A DNA stretch of 64,000 bases from NCBI RefSeq assembly GCF_000276665.1, contig NW_004955417.1, positions 14,462,360 to 14,526,359 of the forward strand, in the 5' to 3' direction. The position numbers and the translations under genes were made by a program. The notes under the pieces are model-generated. The model was not told the origin of the DNA and ran no database searches. It saw only the letters and a program-made list of their open reading frames with translations. Every line of letters starts with the position of its first letter. The stretch's first letter is position 1. The stretch comes from Chinchilla lanigera (Eukaryota; Chordata; Mammalia; Rodentia; Chinchillidae). Below, piece by piece: positions 22,631-32,105 of the stretch.

Positions 22631-22859
22631 GATACTGTATTTGTTTCATATGTACTGGATGTACGTTGTTGTCTGCTCAACAGTCCTTCACTTGGGAATG
22701 ACTCTTCCGTGAGTCAATGTGGTTTGGGTATTACCCTTCCAGTGCACAGGTGTAAAAATGTGACTCAGATCTGGACAATTACTTGCAAACCTTTCCACAG
22801 TAATAGGCATCTCACACAATCTAAGCCAACACTTCTATTGATGTTCTCCTACTATGGAC

Positions 22860-23030
22860 ATTTATTGTTTACTAATAACTGCTCTAAATGATTAAGATGC
22901 ATTATTTCATTTAATTATCATATAATTTGATAAGGCATTCATATTATCATCTCTCCTTGATAGATAAAGGAACTAAACAAAGGCACAGTAACTTATGCAA
23001 GATCATCTAACCAGGTAATAGAGACAAATT
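22860..23030 (-). repeat. MIR element, antisense
   Basis: Antisense MIR order: CTGCTCTAAATGATTAAGAT, TTATTTCATTTAATTATCAT, AAGGAACTAAACAAAGGCAC, AGTAACTTATGCAAGATCAT. Confidence 0.75.
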
Positions 23031-23574
23031 GTCTAGGCATCTTACCCCACAGCCTGGGATGCTCATCACAAGAAAAGACACACGTTCGTGCTCTGGGATT
23101 ATAAGGCTATCACGATAACATATACTGGAAATACGAGTGGTCATCATGCCAGGCCATCCACTGGGAGTCGTCTCCAATAAAGAATGAGGCTATGTTATAA
23201 AGAGGAGAGAGAAAGAGACCTCCTGATGTGGTTTGAGTTCCTGGATTTAGGTGTGCTTGAAGTAATTAGATCTTGGACTTTCAGTCACAGGGGCCAGTAC
23301 ACTCCCTTCATTCCTTAAACTGGTTAAAGTTGGGTTGTCATCTGTAAACAAAAAGTCCCAACTAATAAACACTTGTGTTTAGGGTACTTCGTTACGTGTC
23401 CTAAAGATGGGGATGGTGGGGAAGATAAAAGCAGATGAGTCAGGATCTGTTAAGCACAGGTTGGCATCCTATGACATGCTGCGGTTGTCCGTGGTCCACT
23501 TGTCCTTATGCTACCATTGTGCCCAGCATTAGTGACAGCCTGTAAATATACTGACTTTTGCTCCGCAGACACAG

Positions 23575-23775
23575 TCTACTGGCTCCTGGAGAGAAGCCTA
23601 AAGTTAAAGCAATACAGGGTTATCACCTCACCAGGAGAAAATGTTTGATCTGCCTTATCAATGCCTGAGTTTATAGCACACTGCAAATAGCCTATAGAAT
23701 GCTGACTGAACACTGAGAAGGCCACACCTGTGAAACTGTGAAAAGCAAGATAATTGCAATGTTTGTGCTTTCAAA
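23575..23775. repeat. Anonymous ancient repeat, copy B
   Basis: Same family as 16500-16740 (shared TATCACCTCACC, TGATCTGCCTTATCAATGCC, GAGAAGGCCACACCTGTGAA and ATAATTGCAATGTTTGTG). It is followed by L2/MIR-like text near 23935-23960. The remaining 23031-23574 shows nothing recognisable. Confidence 0.5.
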
Positions 23776-24260
23776 TACAGCTACTTGACTCCTCTAAAAC
23801 GTTGGGAGGTTGGCTGGTTAATCCCTCTGGAATAGCTAGATACACTTGTTTTACCTTTAACTAGTGTCAAGTGTCCTTCCTAGGTCTGTAGATTGCAGAG
23901 CAGAAGGCTTTGCCTTGGGGTTAATTGAAGCACATAGAACAATATCTGCTATGTGGTAAATGCTCATTAACCAAGCACCATTCTGCTCTTCTTGCCTTTC
24001 CAAAGACTCCACAATACTGGTATTACTTTTCTATTTAAATAGTACAATAAAGCGCTGATTTCCCCAAAAAGGAGAAAGCACAAATTCTACTTGAAAATAG
24101 TTTGCCATGAAATTGTATGTATGGACCAGAAGGCAATTTCTAAACCTAGTGGTAGATTCTGTGGTGAAATGAATGAGGAAGGTTTATCATCCGGGATGAT
24201 CTCATGGAAGAAAACTCTCCAGTCAGTATTCAACCAGACAAGATTTTTAATTCAAACTTG

Positions 24261-24395
24261 GAGCTTAGCATGGTGGTGTGTGCTTCCTATAGTTCCAGCT
24301 ACTTGGAAGACTGAGGCAGAAGGATCACTTGAGTCTTTAAATTCAAGACTAGCCTGGACAACATGATAGGACCCTATTTCGAAAAAGAAAAGAAA
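24261..24395 (+). mobile_element. Diverged 7SL-derived (B1-like) SINE
   Basis: GCTTAGCATGGTGGTGTGTG, AGTTCCAGCTACTTGGAAGA, CTGAGGCAGAAGGATCACTT, ACTAGCCTGGACAACATGAT and ACCCTATTTC. It matches a monomeric 7SL SINE without the ID half. Confidence 0.8.
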
Positions 24396-24417
24396 AAGAT
24401 CAAAAGTTGAGACACTG

Positions 24418-24523
24418 GGGGCTGGGGATTTAGCTCAGCGACAAAGTGCCTGCCTGGCAAGCACAAGGTCGTGAGTTCAACTCCTGGTACTGGAAGAAAA
24501 ACAGAAAACAAAAAAAAAAACAA
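24418..24523 (+). mobile_element. ID-type SINE
   Basis: GGGCTGGGGATTTAGCTCAG, TGCCTGCCTGGCAAGCACAA, GAGTTCAACTCCTGG and an A-rich tail. The target repeat is CAAAAGTTGAGACACTG at 24401-24417, with the one-base variant CAAAAGTCGAGACACTG at 24524-24540. Confidence 0.95.
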
Positions 24524-24814
24524 CAAAAGTCGAGACACTGAAAAAAGTGAATGACCAGGGTCACCACAGCTGACAAGTAATAGCGTTGTAATTAAGATAT
24601 TATGTTGGTACAATTAAATTGTGACAACCTCTTAGTCTGCATTGACAATGAGAATAATTAAACACCCTAGTCTTTTTAGTATGTTATAATTTAATTCTAA
24701 AATCTGAGTTAATTATAACTTCCTCTATCACCAAATAAACTGGTTTGAAAAGTAGAAAGTGCTTGATCAGCAAGATGCTTTTGAACTTTGCAGCTGGAAG
24801 GAGCATTAGGAACA

Positions 24815-24930
24815 GGGGGCTGGGGATTTAGCTCAGCGGCACAGCGCCTGCCTGGCAAGCGCGAGGTTGTGAATTCGATTCCCGGTACTGGAAAACAAAA
24901 CAAAACAAAACAAAAACAAACAACAAGAAA
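24815..24930 (+). mobile_element. ID-type SINE, well preserved
   Basis: GGGGCTGGGGATTTAGCTCA (A box), CGCCTGCCTGGCAAGCGCGA, AATTCGATTCCCGGTACTGG (B box) and an (AAAAC)n tail. A confident target duplication was not seen. Confidence 0.93.
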
Positions 24931-26470
24931 AAACCAGGAGTGCGGAAGACTGGAATAAACACATATTTCTACTGCAGAACTCCACAATGCCTTGGATGTG
25001 CTATAATGTACACTTTGGTTCCTTGATAGGGGATCCAGTACACAATCTTCGTCACTTCTTTGGCAACAGAATCTTTTTCCTCAGCAAAGTTATTAAAATC
25101 TTGAGGTATCCTGAACACTGTCTAGGCAACAGTGAAGATCTCTAGAGTCCCTGCCAGTGTTCACGCTTTACTCTGTAAATCCCCATTTTGTTCCTGCTAC
25201 CGGAGCTCTAGAGTGACAAACCCTTCACCGCTCCCTCACCCCCTGAGGCGCTGCTGGATCCTCTGGGCTGCTGTGCTCTCCTGTGCCTAAGAAGGAGATG
25301 CTAAGGATTGCAGCTGCCACGCCAGCCCCCCTGCACTGCAGCTCCAAATTTCCCTGCATATAATTATAAAGTATGTGTTCAGTTATTTACTTTTCCTGCT
25401 CTAAGCTCAGTGTGTTACTGAATAATACAGTTCACAAGTAAATCCAGCTTTTCTGCTGCAAGGTCTGAATTAAAAAAATTACAACCCTCTATCATTCCAG
25501 TTTAAACAGAAACCACTAGTTATGTAGCTTTAAAAAAAAAATGGAAACAATGATTCTCTGTCCTCTCAGAAATGCAGGCAAAATTGTAGAATTAAGACAT
25601 TTACATGGGTTTTGTTGTTTCTGACGGCCCTAAATTGCCTCATTTAGAAAGGTAGAAAATAAAATGTCTATGTTTCTTGAATTTCCAGGAACTGAGCGTG
25701 GCAGCTGGTTACTGTTGTTTTCTAGAATTTGAAGCAAGAAAAATTACAACCAAAGTGGTGTCAATTTGCTCTGTTTATGTTGAGAATTAACTTTAAAGCT
25801 TAATTGTCAGAGACAGTGACCTCTATACTCATGAAAATCCTCAGGGAATTAGGAACACAGGCTACTTAAGTGGAATGTGAATGTCATTCCGGGGTGACTC
25901 GGCCTGCAAAGAGCCTGAAGGAAAACTCTAAGCCCAAAAAGGTTGCAGCTGACCCTACAGACTCTTGTGTTTCATTTCTCAACACTCAGATCAGGTTCCT
26001 AACCCGCTGCTTCTGTCTGACCCAGATTTGTGCCACTGAGCTTGTCCCAGAATTGCCCCTGGATGTGCCTTGCCTCAAGGAGGCAAGATATCCTTGAAAT
26101 AAGTTGAGCTAGGGTCCAACTATTGGCCCTGTTTAGCTTCCAAGGGCCCCAGTGGATGGATGGATGAGTGGCCAGGGGATGTATTGAAGAAGTTCTGCTT
26201 GTTTAAGAAGGCCCCTGGGCAGCGTTTTGTCTGGGAATGTCCCCTTAATCTGGCAGAATTTGGAACAAATGTTTGGCTGAGACCATATACTATCAAATTA
26301 ATAGAACAATTGTAGGATAGAGAACAATAAGTCAGAAAACAAAAATGCAAGCATACAGCTCATAAAGTCTACTTAATGGAAGCAGTACAATGCTGCAAAA
26401 GTACACATTGTACTCGGTGGAATAGCGACCCTACCCCCTCCCTGCCAGGCCTATCTTGCACATATTTAAT
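24931..26470. other. Intergenic, no recognised feature
   Basis: No SINE or LINE signature. The frame at 25870-26097 has no recognisable domain. An ancient LTR or MER relic is possible around 25870-26430 but not supported. Confidence 0.4.
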
Positions 26471-26473
26471 TAA

Positions 26474-26541
26474 GAAAAAGAGAAAAAGAGAGAGAATGAG
26501 ACAGAGAGAAAGAGAGAGCAAGAGAATGAGAGGGAGAGAGT
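26474..26541 (+). repeat. GA-rich low-complexity tract
   Basis: AAGAGAGAGAATGAGACAGA-type purine run, repeated with interruptions. Confidence 0.9.
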
Positions 26542-27570
26542 TGAGCAAATAATGTCCAGGCCTCTGCTGTGGTCAGTGGTAAACCCAGATGCTCAGGAGA
26601 TAACATCACTGTTGTAATGAGGTAACTCAACAGCCAGGGGAAGCGCTGGCATTTCATAACAGCCTATTATAAGTGCAAAAAACTTTGCTAACTGGCCCCA
26701 CCCTAAATCATTGCCTTGTAGGAGAGGAGCCCTGTCAGAACAAAAACAATCAAGCTGAACTAGAGTGCTCTCTAGTATACACAATCTCCTTTCCTGGATT
26801 TGTTAGTGCCATTTAAGAGCTGAGAACCCTGGCTACTCATACTTTCTTTTACTCTAAAAAAATAGGGGTCATTGATTTAGCCTTCACTAATGAATGGTCC
26901 ATCTTGCTCTAGGAATGTTCTTCCCTTGGACCAAAGCACAATATCAGGAGGGACATTAATGGCATGATGAGGTAGGTGGAGACTTGCACTTCGCAAACCA
27001 GATTAGTTAAATCAATCCTGAAGAGCAGGAGAAAGTCAGATCCAAAGCCAAGTCAACTGGATGTGGATTCTTCATTGATCTAAATAGGATCCCAGTGTCA
27101 TTCTCTTCTGTTAGTAAGAATAATTAACAGGGTAAACGGAAGAATTAATTTGGGAATCATAAGTAGTTTATATTTTCACACTGAGAGTGAGCAGAGGTCA
27201 ATGAAGGAAAAAAATAAGAGGAGAAAAAGTAGGGAAACAACTTTATTGTTTGGCATCTGAAAAAAGAAGGTAGCAGGAAACAGTCCTTACTGCTTTCCAA
27301 AACTTACCCATTCTTCGTTATTCCTAAACAACCTTTTGGATCAGTGGTTCTCAGCCAATATAAGGACCCACGAGGTCTAGTCACCCAGGGAGGTCTTCAA
27401 ACAGCTAAACTCTCCCCTCCAGCTCTAGAGAAAGTCTACCATACGACCAGGGAAGCAATACTCCCAAGTTTTGTAGATGAATTGAGGCTGAACTTTCAAA
27501 ACATTTGAATAGGCAGACAAGCCATGGTAAACCATTGCTGGTTTTTAATGCATCAAAAGACAATGATTTT
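26542..27570. other. Intergenic, no recognised feature
   Basis: No gene. A CAGTGGTTCTCAGCC phrase at about 27342-27356 resembles the start of a MER5-type DNA transposon, but the rest does not clearly follow. Confidence 0.4.
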
Positions 27571-27582
27571 AAAAGTCTTTGA

Positions 27583-27684
27583 GGGGCTGGGGATATAGCT
27601 CAGTGGCATAAGCGCCTGCGTGGTAAGCGCAAGGTCGTGGGTTTGATCCCCGGTACCACAAAATAAATAAATAAATAAATAAAT
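27583..27684 (+). mobile_element. ID-type SINE, first of an adjacent pair
   Basis: GGGGCTGGGGATATAGCTCA, CGCCTGCGTGGTAAGCGCAA, GGTTTGATCCCCGGTACC and an (AAAT)n tail. It is flanked by AAAAGTCTTTGA at 27571-27582 and 27685-27696. Confidence 0.95.
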
Positions 27685-27696
27685 AAAAGTCTTTGA

Positions 27697-27856
27697 AAGC
27701 CAGGTGTGGTGGTTCATGCCTGTAATCCCAACACTCCAGGAGGCTGAGTCAGGAGGGTTGTTTGGAGTTTGAGACCAGCCTATGCTACAAAGTGAGCTCA
27801 AGACCAGCCTGAACTGCATAGCGGAACCCTGTCTCTAAAAGACCAAAAAAAAAAAA
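27697..27856 (+). mobile_element. B1-type SINE, second of an adjacent pair
   Basis: GCCAGGTGTGGTGGTTCATG, GTAATCCCAACACTCCAGG, the 29-bp duplication variant (CTACAAAGTGAGCTCAAG, CAGCCTGAACTGCATAGCGG), CCCTGTCTC and an A-tail. It is flanked by AAAAGTCTTTGA at 27685-27696 and 27857-27868, so it shares one target copy with the ID on its left. Confidence 0.95.
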
Positions 27857-28124
27857 AAAAGTCTTTGAGGTAACAATGTGGTATAGAGGCACAGTGGCTA
27901 GGAGCAGTTCTTCCCAAATTCAATCTATAGGCAAATCATGTAGGGCCCTATCTTGTTAAAATGCAGGTTCAGGTTCCCATTGAATAGGACTACCCGTGTT
28001 TCTAATGAGCTCCTCGGTGCTAGTCCTCCAACCATGCTTAGAAAACCTAAGCCTTGGAAGACAAGGCTGAAGTTCTGGTGTTCGTGGGATCTTGATACTG
28101 CACAGCACAATACATCTTGGTACT

Positions 28125-28226
28125 GGGCTGGGGATTTAGCTCAGCGGCAAAGCTCCTGCCTGGCAAGTGCAAGGTCGTGAGTTCGGTTCCCGGTACCGGA
28201 GAAAAAGCAAAAAAAAAAAAAGAAGC
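28125..28226 (+). mobile_element. ID-type SINE
   Basis: GGGCTGGGGATTTAGCTCAG, CTCCTGCCTGGCAAGTGCAA, GAGTTCGGTTCCCGGTACC and an A-rich tail. CATCTTGGTACT at 28113-28124 recurs at 28231-28242. Confidence 0.93.
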
Positions 28227-28349
28227 ACATCATCTTGGTACTATACAGCACAAGACATCTTTTCCTGGAACCAAAGGAAAATCTAGGTGAGATTGTAAAC
28301 CATAACAGAAAGAGCCCTCACCTAAGATCAGAGGCACCTAGGATAATGC

Positions 28350-28480
28350 CATGGAAAAGTCAGCTAGCCTGAGAAAATTACTTACCCCCTAAGCTTCTGT
28401 AGCCACATAAGTAAATGAAAGAGTTGGACATAATCATCTCTAAAATGCTTTCTCATTCCATAATCCTAAATCCTCTAAGC
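28350..28480 (+). repeat. MIR-like element
   Basis: AGCTAGCCTGAGAAAATTAC, TTACCCCCTAAGCTTCTGTA and GAAAGAGTTGGACATAATCA follow MIR order with strong divergence. Confidence 0.5.
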
Positions 28481-29574
28481 CCAGCACATCACATAGGGCC
28501 AGACCAACATTGGTGGCCCTTTTCTAACTCTGCAAGTTATTAAGTACTGTATTTTAAAGAATCATCATGTATGTTTTTCATCCTTCGGTATGTTTGCTGT
28601 AAAACACACATGTCCTTCCTATACATCAATCGTATGCATTACTATTTAGACATATAATTACACCCTAAAAGGGGGAAATATATTTGTCTGTGAGGGGCTG
28701 ATAAAAGAAAATGCTATTGTATACAGACTGAAAAACATTAGACTTCACTTTTTAAATATTGTAAGGGCTGATGTAAACAAGTCATAGCTTACAGATGTGT
28801 GTAAATCTCCACAAACTATGCACATTTACTATTTGGAGAAAGAAAAAAAACTGGATTCTAAAAATTGTTTGGATTGTGTGTTATTTTCCTTTTTAGCAGG
28901 GTGGGGAGCCAAAAGAATTGAATTACAGGGTAGCGTATAAAATACCTCCTTTAAGGAAATAAATGTGTAATAGGAACTATCTAGCCAGTTCTCTCAGGCA
29001 TGGGAATCCCCTGAGGCTTGTGTAAATGTGGATAAGTCTGCCCTCAGTGTCACTCCAGATGTTTCTGCGGGGAAAGAACCCCTCTCCCCACACTTTGGCA
29101 TGACACCCTGCATGTAACCTCTCTACTTAGACTTGCCCCAAGCCGAGCAGTGTCCTGAAGGGTGACTCCAGGTGAGACGGTGGAGTAGTCCCTTCCTGCC
29201 CTCCTCGTCTACACCTAGAAGATCATGTTACTAAGAATCCTTGAGGCTTGAAGGGGAGGATAGAGCCTCGAAATATTAGCACAGGAGAAGGCTCAGAAGC
29301 CAAGTTAACCCAACGGGCAGAGAGGTCAGGCCGGAATAACTTTGAATGGGAATTACTTCCCTCCACATTTACCTCTGGAGATTGGCCTTGGGCTCTAGCT
29401 GAGAAGGGCTTTCCCCACTGTGTGTGAGGTCTGCTTGCAGTTTGGACTCTGCCCCTCTGGGGAACCTGAGCTATACATTTCTTTCTTCCTTTTTCCTGCC
29501 GCTTTTGGCTACAGACCCTTTTTCTTTTAAAACTCTTTGTAGCTTTTGCCACTTGAAAGTCTGCTGCACACAGT
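28481..29574. other. Intergenic, no recognised feature
   Basis: No repeat assigned. The antisense frame at 29223-29552 is lysine/arginine-rich without a recognisable domain and is judged accidental. Confidence 0.4.
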
Positions 29575-30110
29575 GACAGGGTGTCTGAGTTACTTTCTCA
29601 TCACTGAGGCACAATACCTAACACCCACAACTCTAAGAAGAAAAGCGTTGCTTTGGCTCACATTTTGTAGAGGTTTCAGTCCACCGTCAGCTGGCTCCAA
29701 GGGTTGCAGAGGGGCCTAACACAGGAGAGACTGCTCATGGCATGGCAGCTAGAAGCAGAGAACAATCAAAGGAGGAGGGCTTCTCCAACCACGCTTCACC
29801 TCTCGACATCACATTTGTTTTGTTTTGGGGTTTGTTTGTTTGTTTTTGTCTTTTGAGACAGGGTTTTGCTCTGTAGTCCAGGCTGGCCTTGAACTTGTGG
29901 CAGTCCTCCTATCTCAGCTTCCCAAGTAGTGGGATTATAAGTGCGTGCCACAATGCCCGGCTCCAACATCACATTTAGCTATAAACTTCTCAGTGGACTA
30001 ATCCACAAATGAGTATCACATCCCAGTGATCCAATCACCTCCCCAAAGCCCAACCTGTCAGCACATGAGGCTCAAGGCAAGAACTTTCCCACGAGTGATG
30101 TACTATCTCT
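29575..30110 (-). repeat. Possible MaLR-type LTR relic, antisense, split by a B1
   Basis: GAGTTACTTTCTCATCACTG, TTTGGCTCACATTTTG, GAGGTTTCAGTCCA, CATGGCATGGCAGC and, past the B1, CCAATCACCTCCCCAAAG follow the antisense layout of mammalian apparent LTR retrotransposons. An old, non-coding fragment; assignment is by resemblance only. Confidence 0.4.
29817..29965 (-). mobile_element. B1-type SINE, antisense
   Basis: A (TTTG)n tail, GAGACAGGGTTTTGCTCTGT, GTCCAGGCTGGCCTTGAACT, CAGTCCTCCTATCTCAGC and GTGCCACAATGCCCGGC. The target duplication ACATCACATTT is at 29806-29816 and 29966-29976. Confidence 0.95.
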
Positions 30111-30402
30111 TTTCTCAGTCCCTCTTCCAAGGAAAAAGTGAAATCCTCCGACAAAAGACCCAACCACTCAGCCCACCTGACATCCAGGACACATTCCACA
30201 CAGGGAATGCTACAGTGCAGCAAAAGTGACCTTCCCCAACAATCCACAACCGATCTTTCCATCCAGGCTCTTGATACCTCTTCTTTCCAAACCTGACTCA
30301 GTTTTTCTGTTCACGCTTCCCCATTCTAAGCAGAAGGTTGCACAGCAGTATCTATAACTAAAAGCAAATAAGAAAGGTACAAGTGGTAGCAATATGCTCA
30401 AA
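30111..30402. other. Intergenic, no recognised feature
   Basis: No gene or repeat signature. Short overlapping frames on both strands have no supporting context. Confidence 0.4.
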
Positions 30403-30472
30403 TAGAGTAGAGTAGAGTAGAGTAGAATAGAATAGAATAGAATAGAATAGAATAGAATAGAATAGAATAGAA
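30403..30472 (+). repeat. Pentanucleotide microsatellite (TAGAG)4(TAGAA)10
   Basis: Four TAGAG units starting at 30403 are followed without interruption by ten TAGAA units to 30472, so the array has two phases differing by one base. Confidence 0.98.
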
Positions 30473-31364
30473 TCCTGCTGATGCTTAAAGCTTATAAAAA
30501 CAGCAAAAGGGACAGTGAAACTACCCAGACAGTGATTATGATGCTAACATCTATAAGATAGCATATATAAAAAAACAAACGCCAGGCCTAGACATCTGGG
30601 CCAGCATCATTGGTTATTCCCCAATATCCATTCTATCCTTCTTTAGTGATAGAAGTTTGAATTTTCGCTGGACATGTGACCACCCAGAGAAAAGACTACA
30701 TTTTCCAGCCTTCCTACCTGGCTATGCCAAGTAACTCTCAGTGATGGTAAATTTTTTAGAGCTTTCTATGATACAAACAGCCCACTGTGGTAACATGTCA
30801 TAGGCTCACCACCACTAAGGTTCTAATTTCTGTGCAGGCTCCTTAAAGAGAGTGAGCTTGCCTTCTTTCACGCCTTCTGCTTTTGTGTTAGCCAAAATGC
30901 AGCCATGTTGGACAATAAACTGGAAAGAATGTCTTGAAGTTGGTGAAGCAACATGATATAAAAATCCAAAAATGTGATAATCAAGGAGCTATGCACCATG
31001 TTCTTTATATTTAAGTAAGAGAAGTCAATTTATTTATTCTTTAAGTCTATGTTATGTTTTGGATTTTCTAATACAGGTCAATTGTATTTGATACATTTCC
31101 TTCTTTAAGACCTCATGTGGCAATAACATCCCCAAATTAATTGCATCGTTCATTCATTAGCAAGTAACATCACCAAAATAATGGCTTCAAAGCCTAAAAG
31201 ATATACTCCTCATAAATTTATTCCACATATTTTCCAATTACAATAAAATCAAATGTACAATAAAATACAATGCACAACATACTAGTATTCCTACTTTTCA
31301 ATAAACAGAGAACATGTAAAAATTTTTCTCCTAATAAAAGTCATTGTTGCTATGATTTATATCT
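30473..31364. other. Intergenic, AT-rich, no recognised feature
   Basis: No gene, SINE or LINE signature could be assigned. Confidence 0.4.
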
Positions 31365-31465
31365 AGATGTCCCACCAAAGCTCCATGCATTCATAGGTGG
31401 GACTTTGGGAAAGTGACTGAATCACAGGGTATGATATTCATCCACTAATGAGTTTATTACTAAAT
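31365..31465 (+). repeat. Possible MaLR-type LTR fragment
   Basis: TGTCCCACCAAAGCTCCATG, TAGGTGGGACTTTGGGAAAG, GACTGAATCACAGGG and CATCCACTAATGAGTTTAT resemble the sense MaLR layout. Text from 32106 to about 32200 (TCTCCATGTGTCC, CAAGCCAAGTTCTTCATAT) may be its continuation beyond an inserted LINE-1. Confidence 0.35.
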
Positions 31466-32105
31466 CTTGGAAGCAGCGTATATGTCAATCAACAGATGAA
31501 TGGACAAAAGAAAATGTGGTATGTATACAGTGGAGTGCTGCTCAGCCATAAAGAAGAACAAATTTGAGACACTGTAGAAAAATGAATGGATCTTGAGACC
31601 ATAATTCTAAATAAAATAAATCAGAAACAGAAGATTAAATATCACATGATTTCTCTGAGACCAAAAATACAAAGTTTTTATTTTATCTTATTTTATTTTA
31701 TTTTATTTTTTGAGACAGAGTCTTGCTCTGTAAATCAGGCTGACCTTAAACTCACTATGTAGCCCAGGCTGATCTCAGACTCATAGCAATCCTCCTGCCT
31801 CAGCTTCCTGAGTGCTTGGGATTACAGGCCTCTGCCACCACACCCAACTACAAACTTTTTAAAGAGTAAATAAAAGAAAGATGATAGGAAACAAGGAAAT
31901 AGACTTTGTGGAGATGTGAAGGGGGTCTGGAGATGGAGGGACAGAGGAGGGAGAAAGGAAGGAGTAAAAATGATCAACATTTGATGTATATATGAATATA
32001 TGTAAATATGTATAGGCCAGTTCCCCAAGATGAATGTAATTATTATGTATGGCAATAAAATAATTTTAAAATAAAATAAAATTGTAAAATAATAATAAAA
32101 TAAAA
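31466..32105 (+). repeat. LINE-1 ORF2 end and 3'UTR, interrupted by B1
   Basis: CAACAGATGAATGGACAAAAG, TGGAGTGCTGCTCAGCCATA, ATGGATCTTGAGACCATAAT and AAATAAATCAGAAACAG are the LINE-1 ORF2 C-terminal coding text. After the B1 come a purine-rich 3'UTR (GGAGGGACAGAGGAGGGAG) and an A-rich end near 32045-32105. Confidence 0.75.
31680..31849 (-). mobile_element. B1-type SINE, antisense
   Basis: A (TTTTA)n tail, GAGACAGAGTCTTGCTCTGT, two internal-duplication copies, CAATCCTCCTGCCTCAGC, GCTTGGGATTACAGGC and GCCACCACACCCAACT. It is the last SINE before the transposon-poor domain that contains OSR2. Confidence 0.93.
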
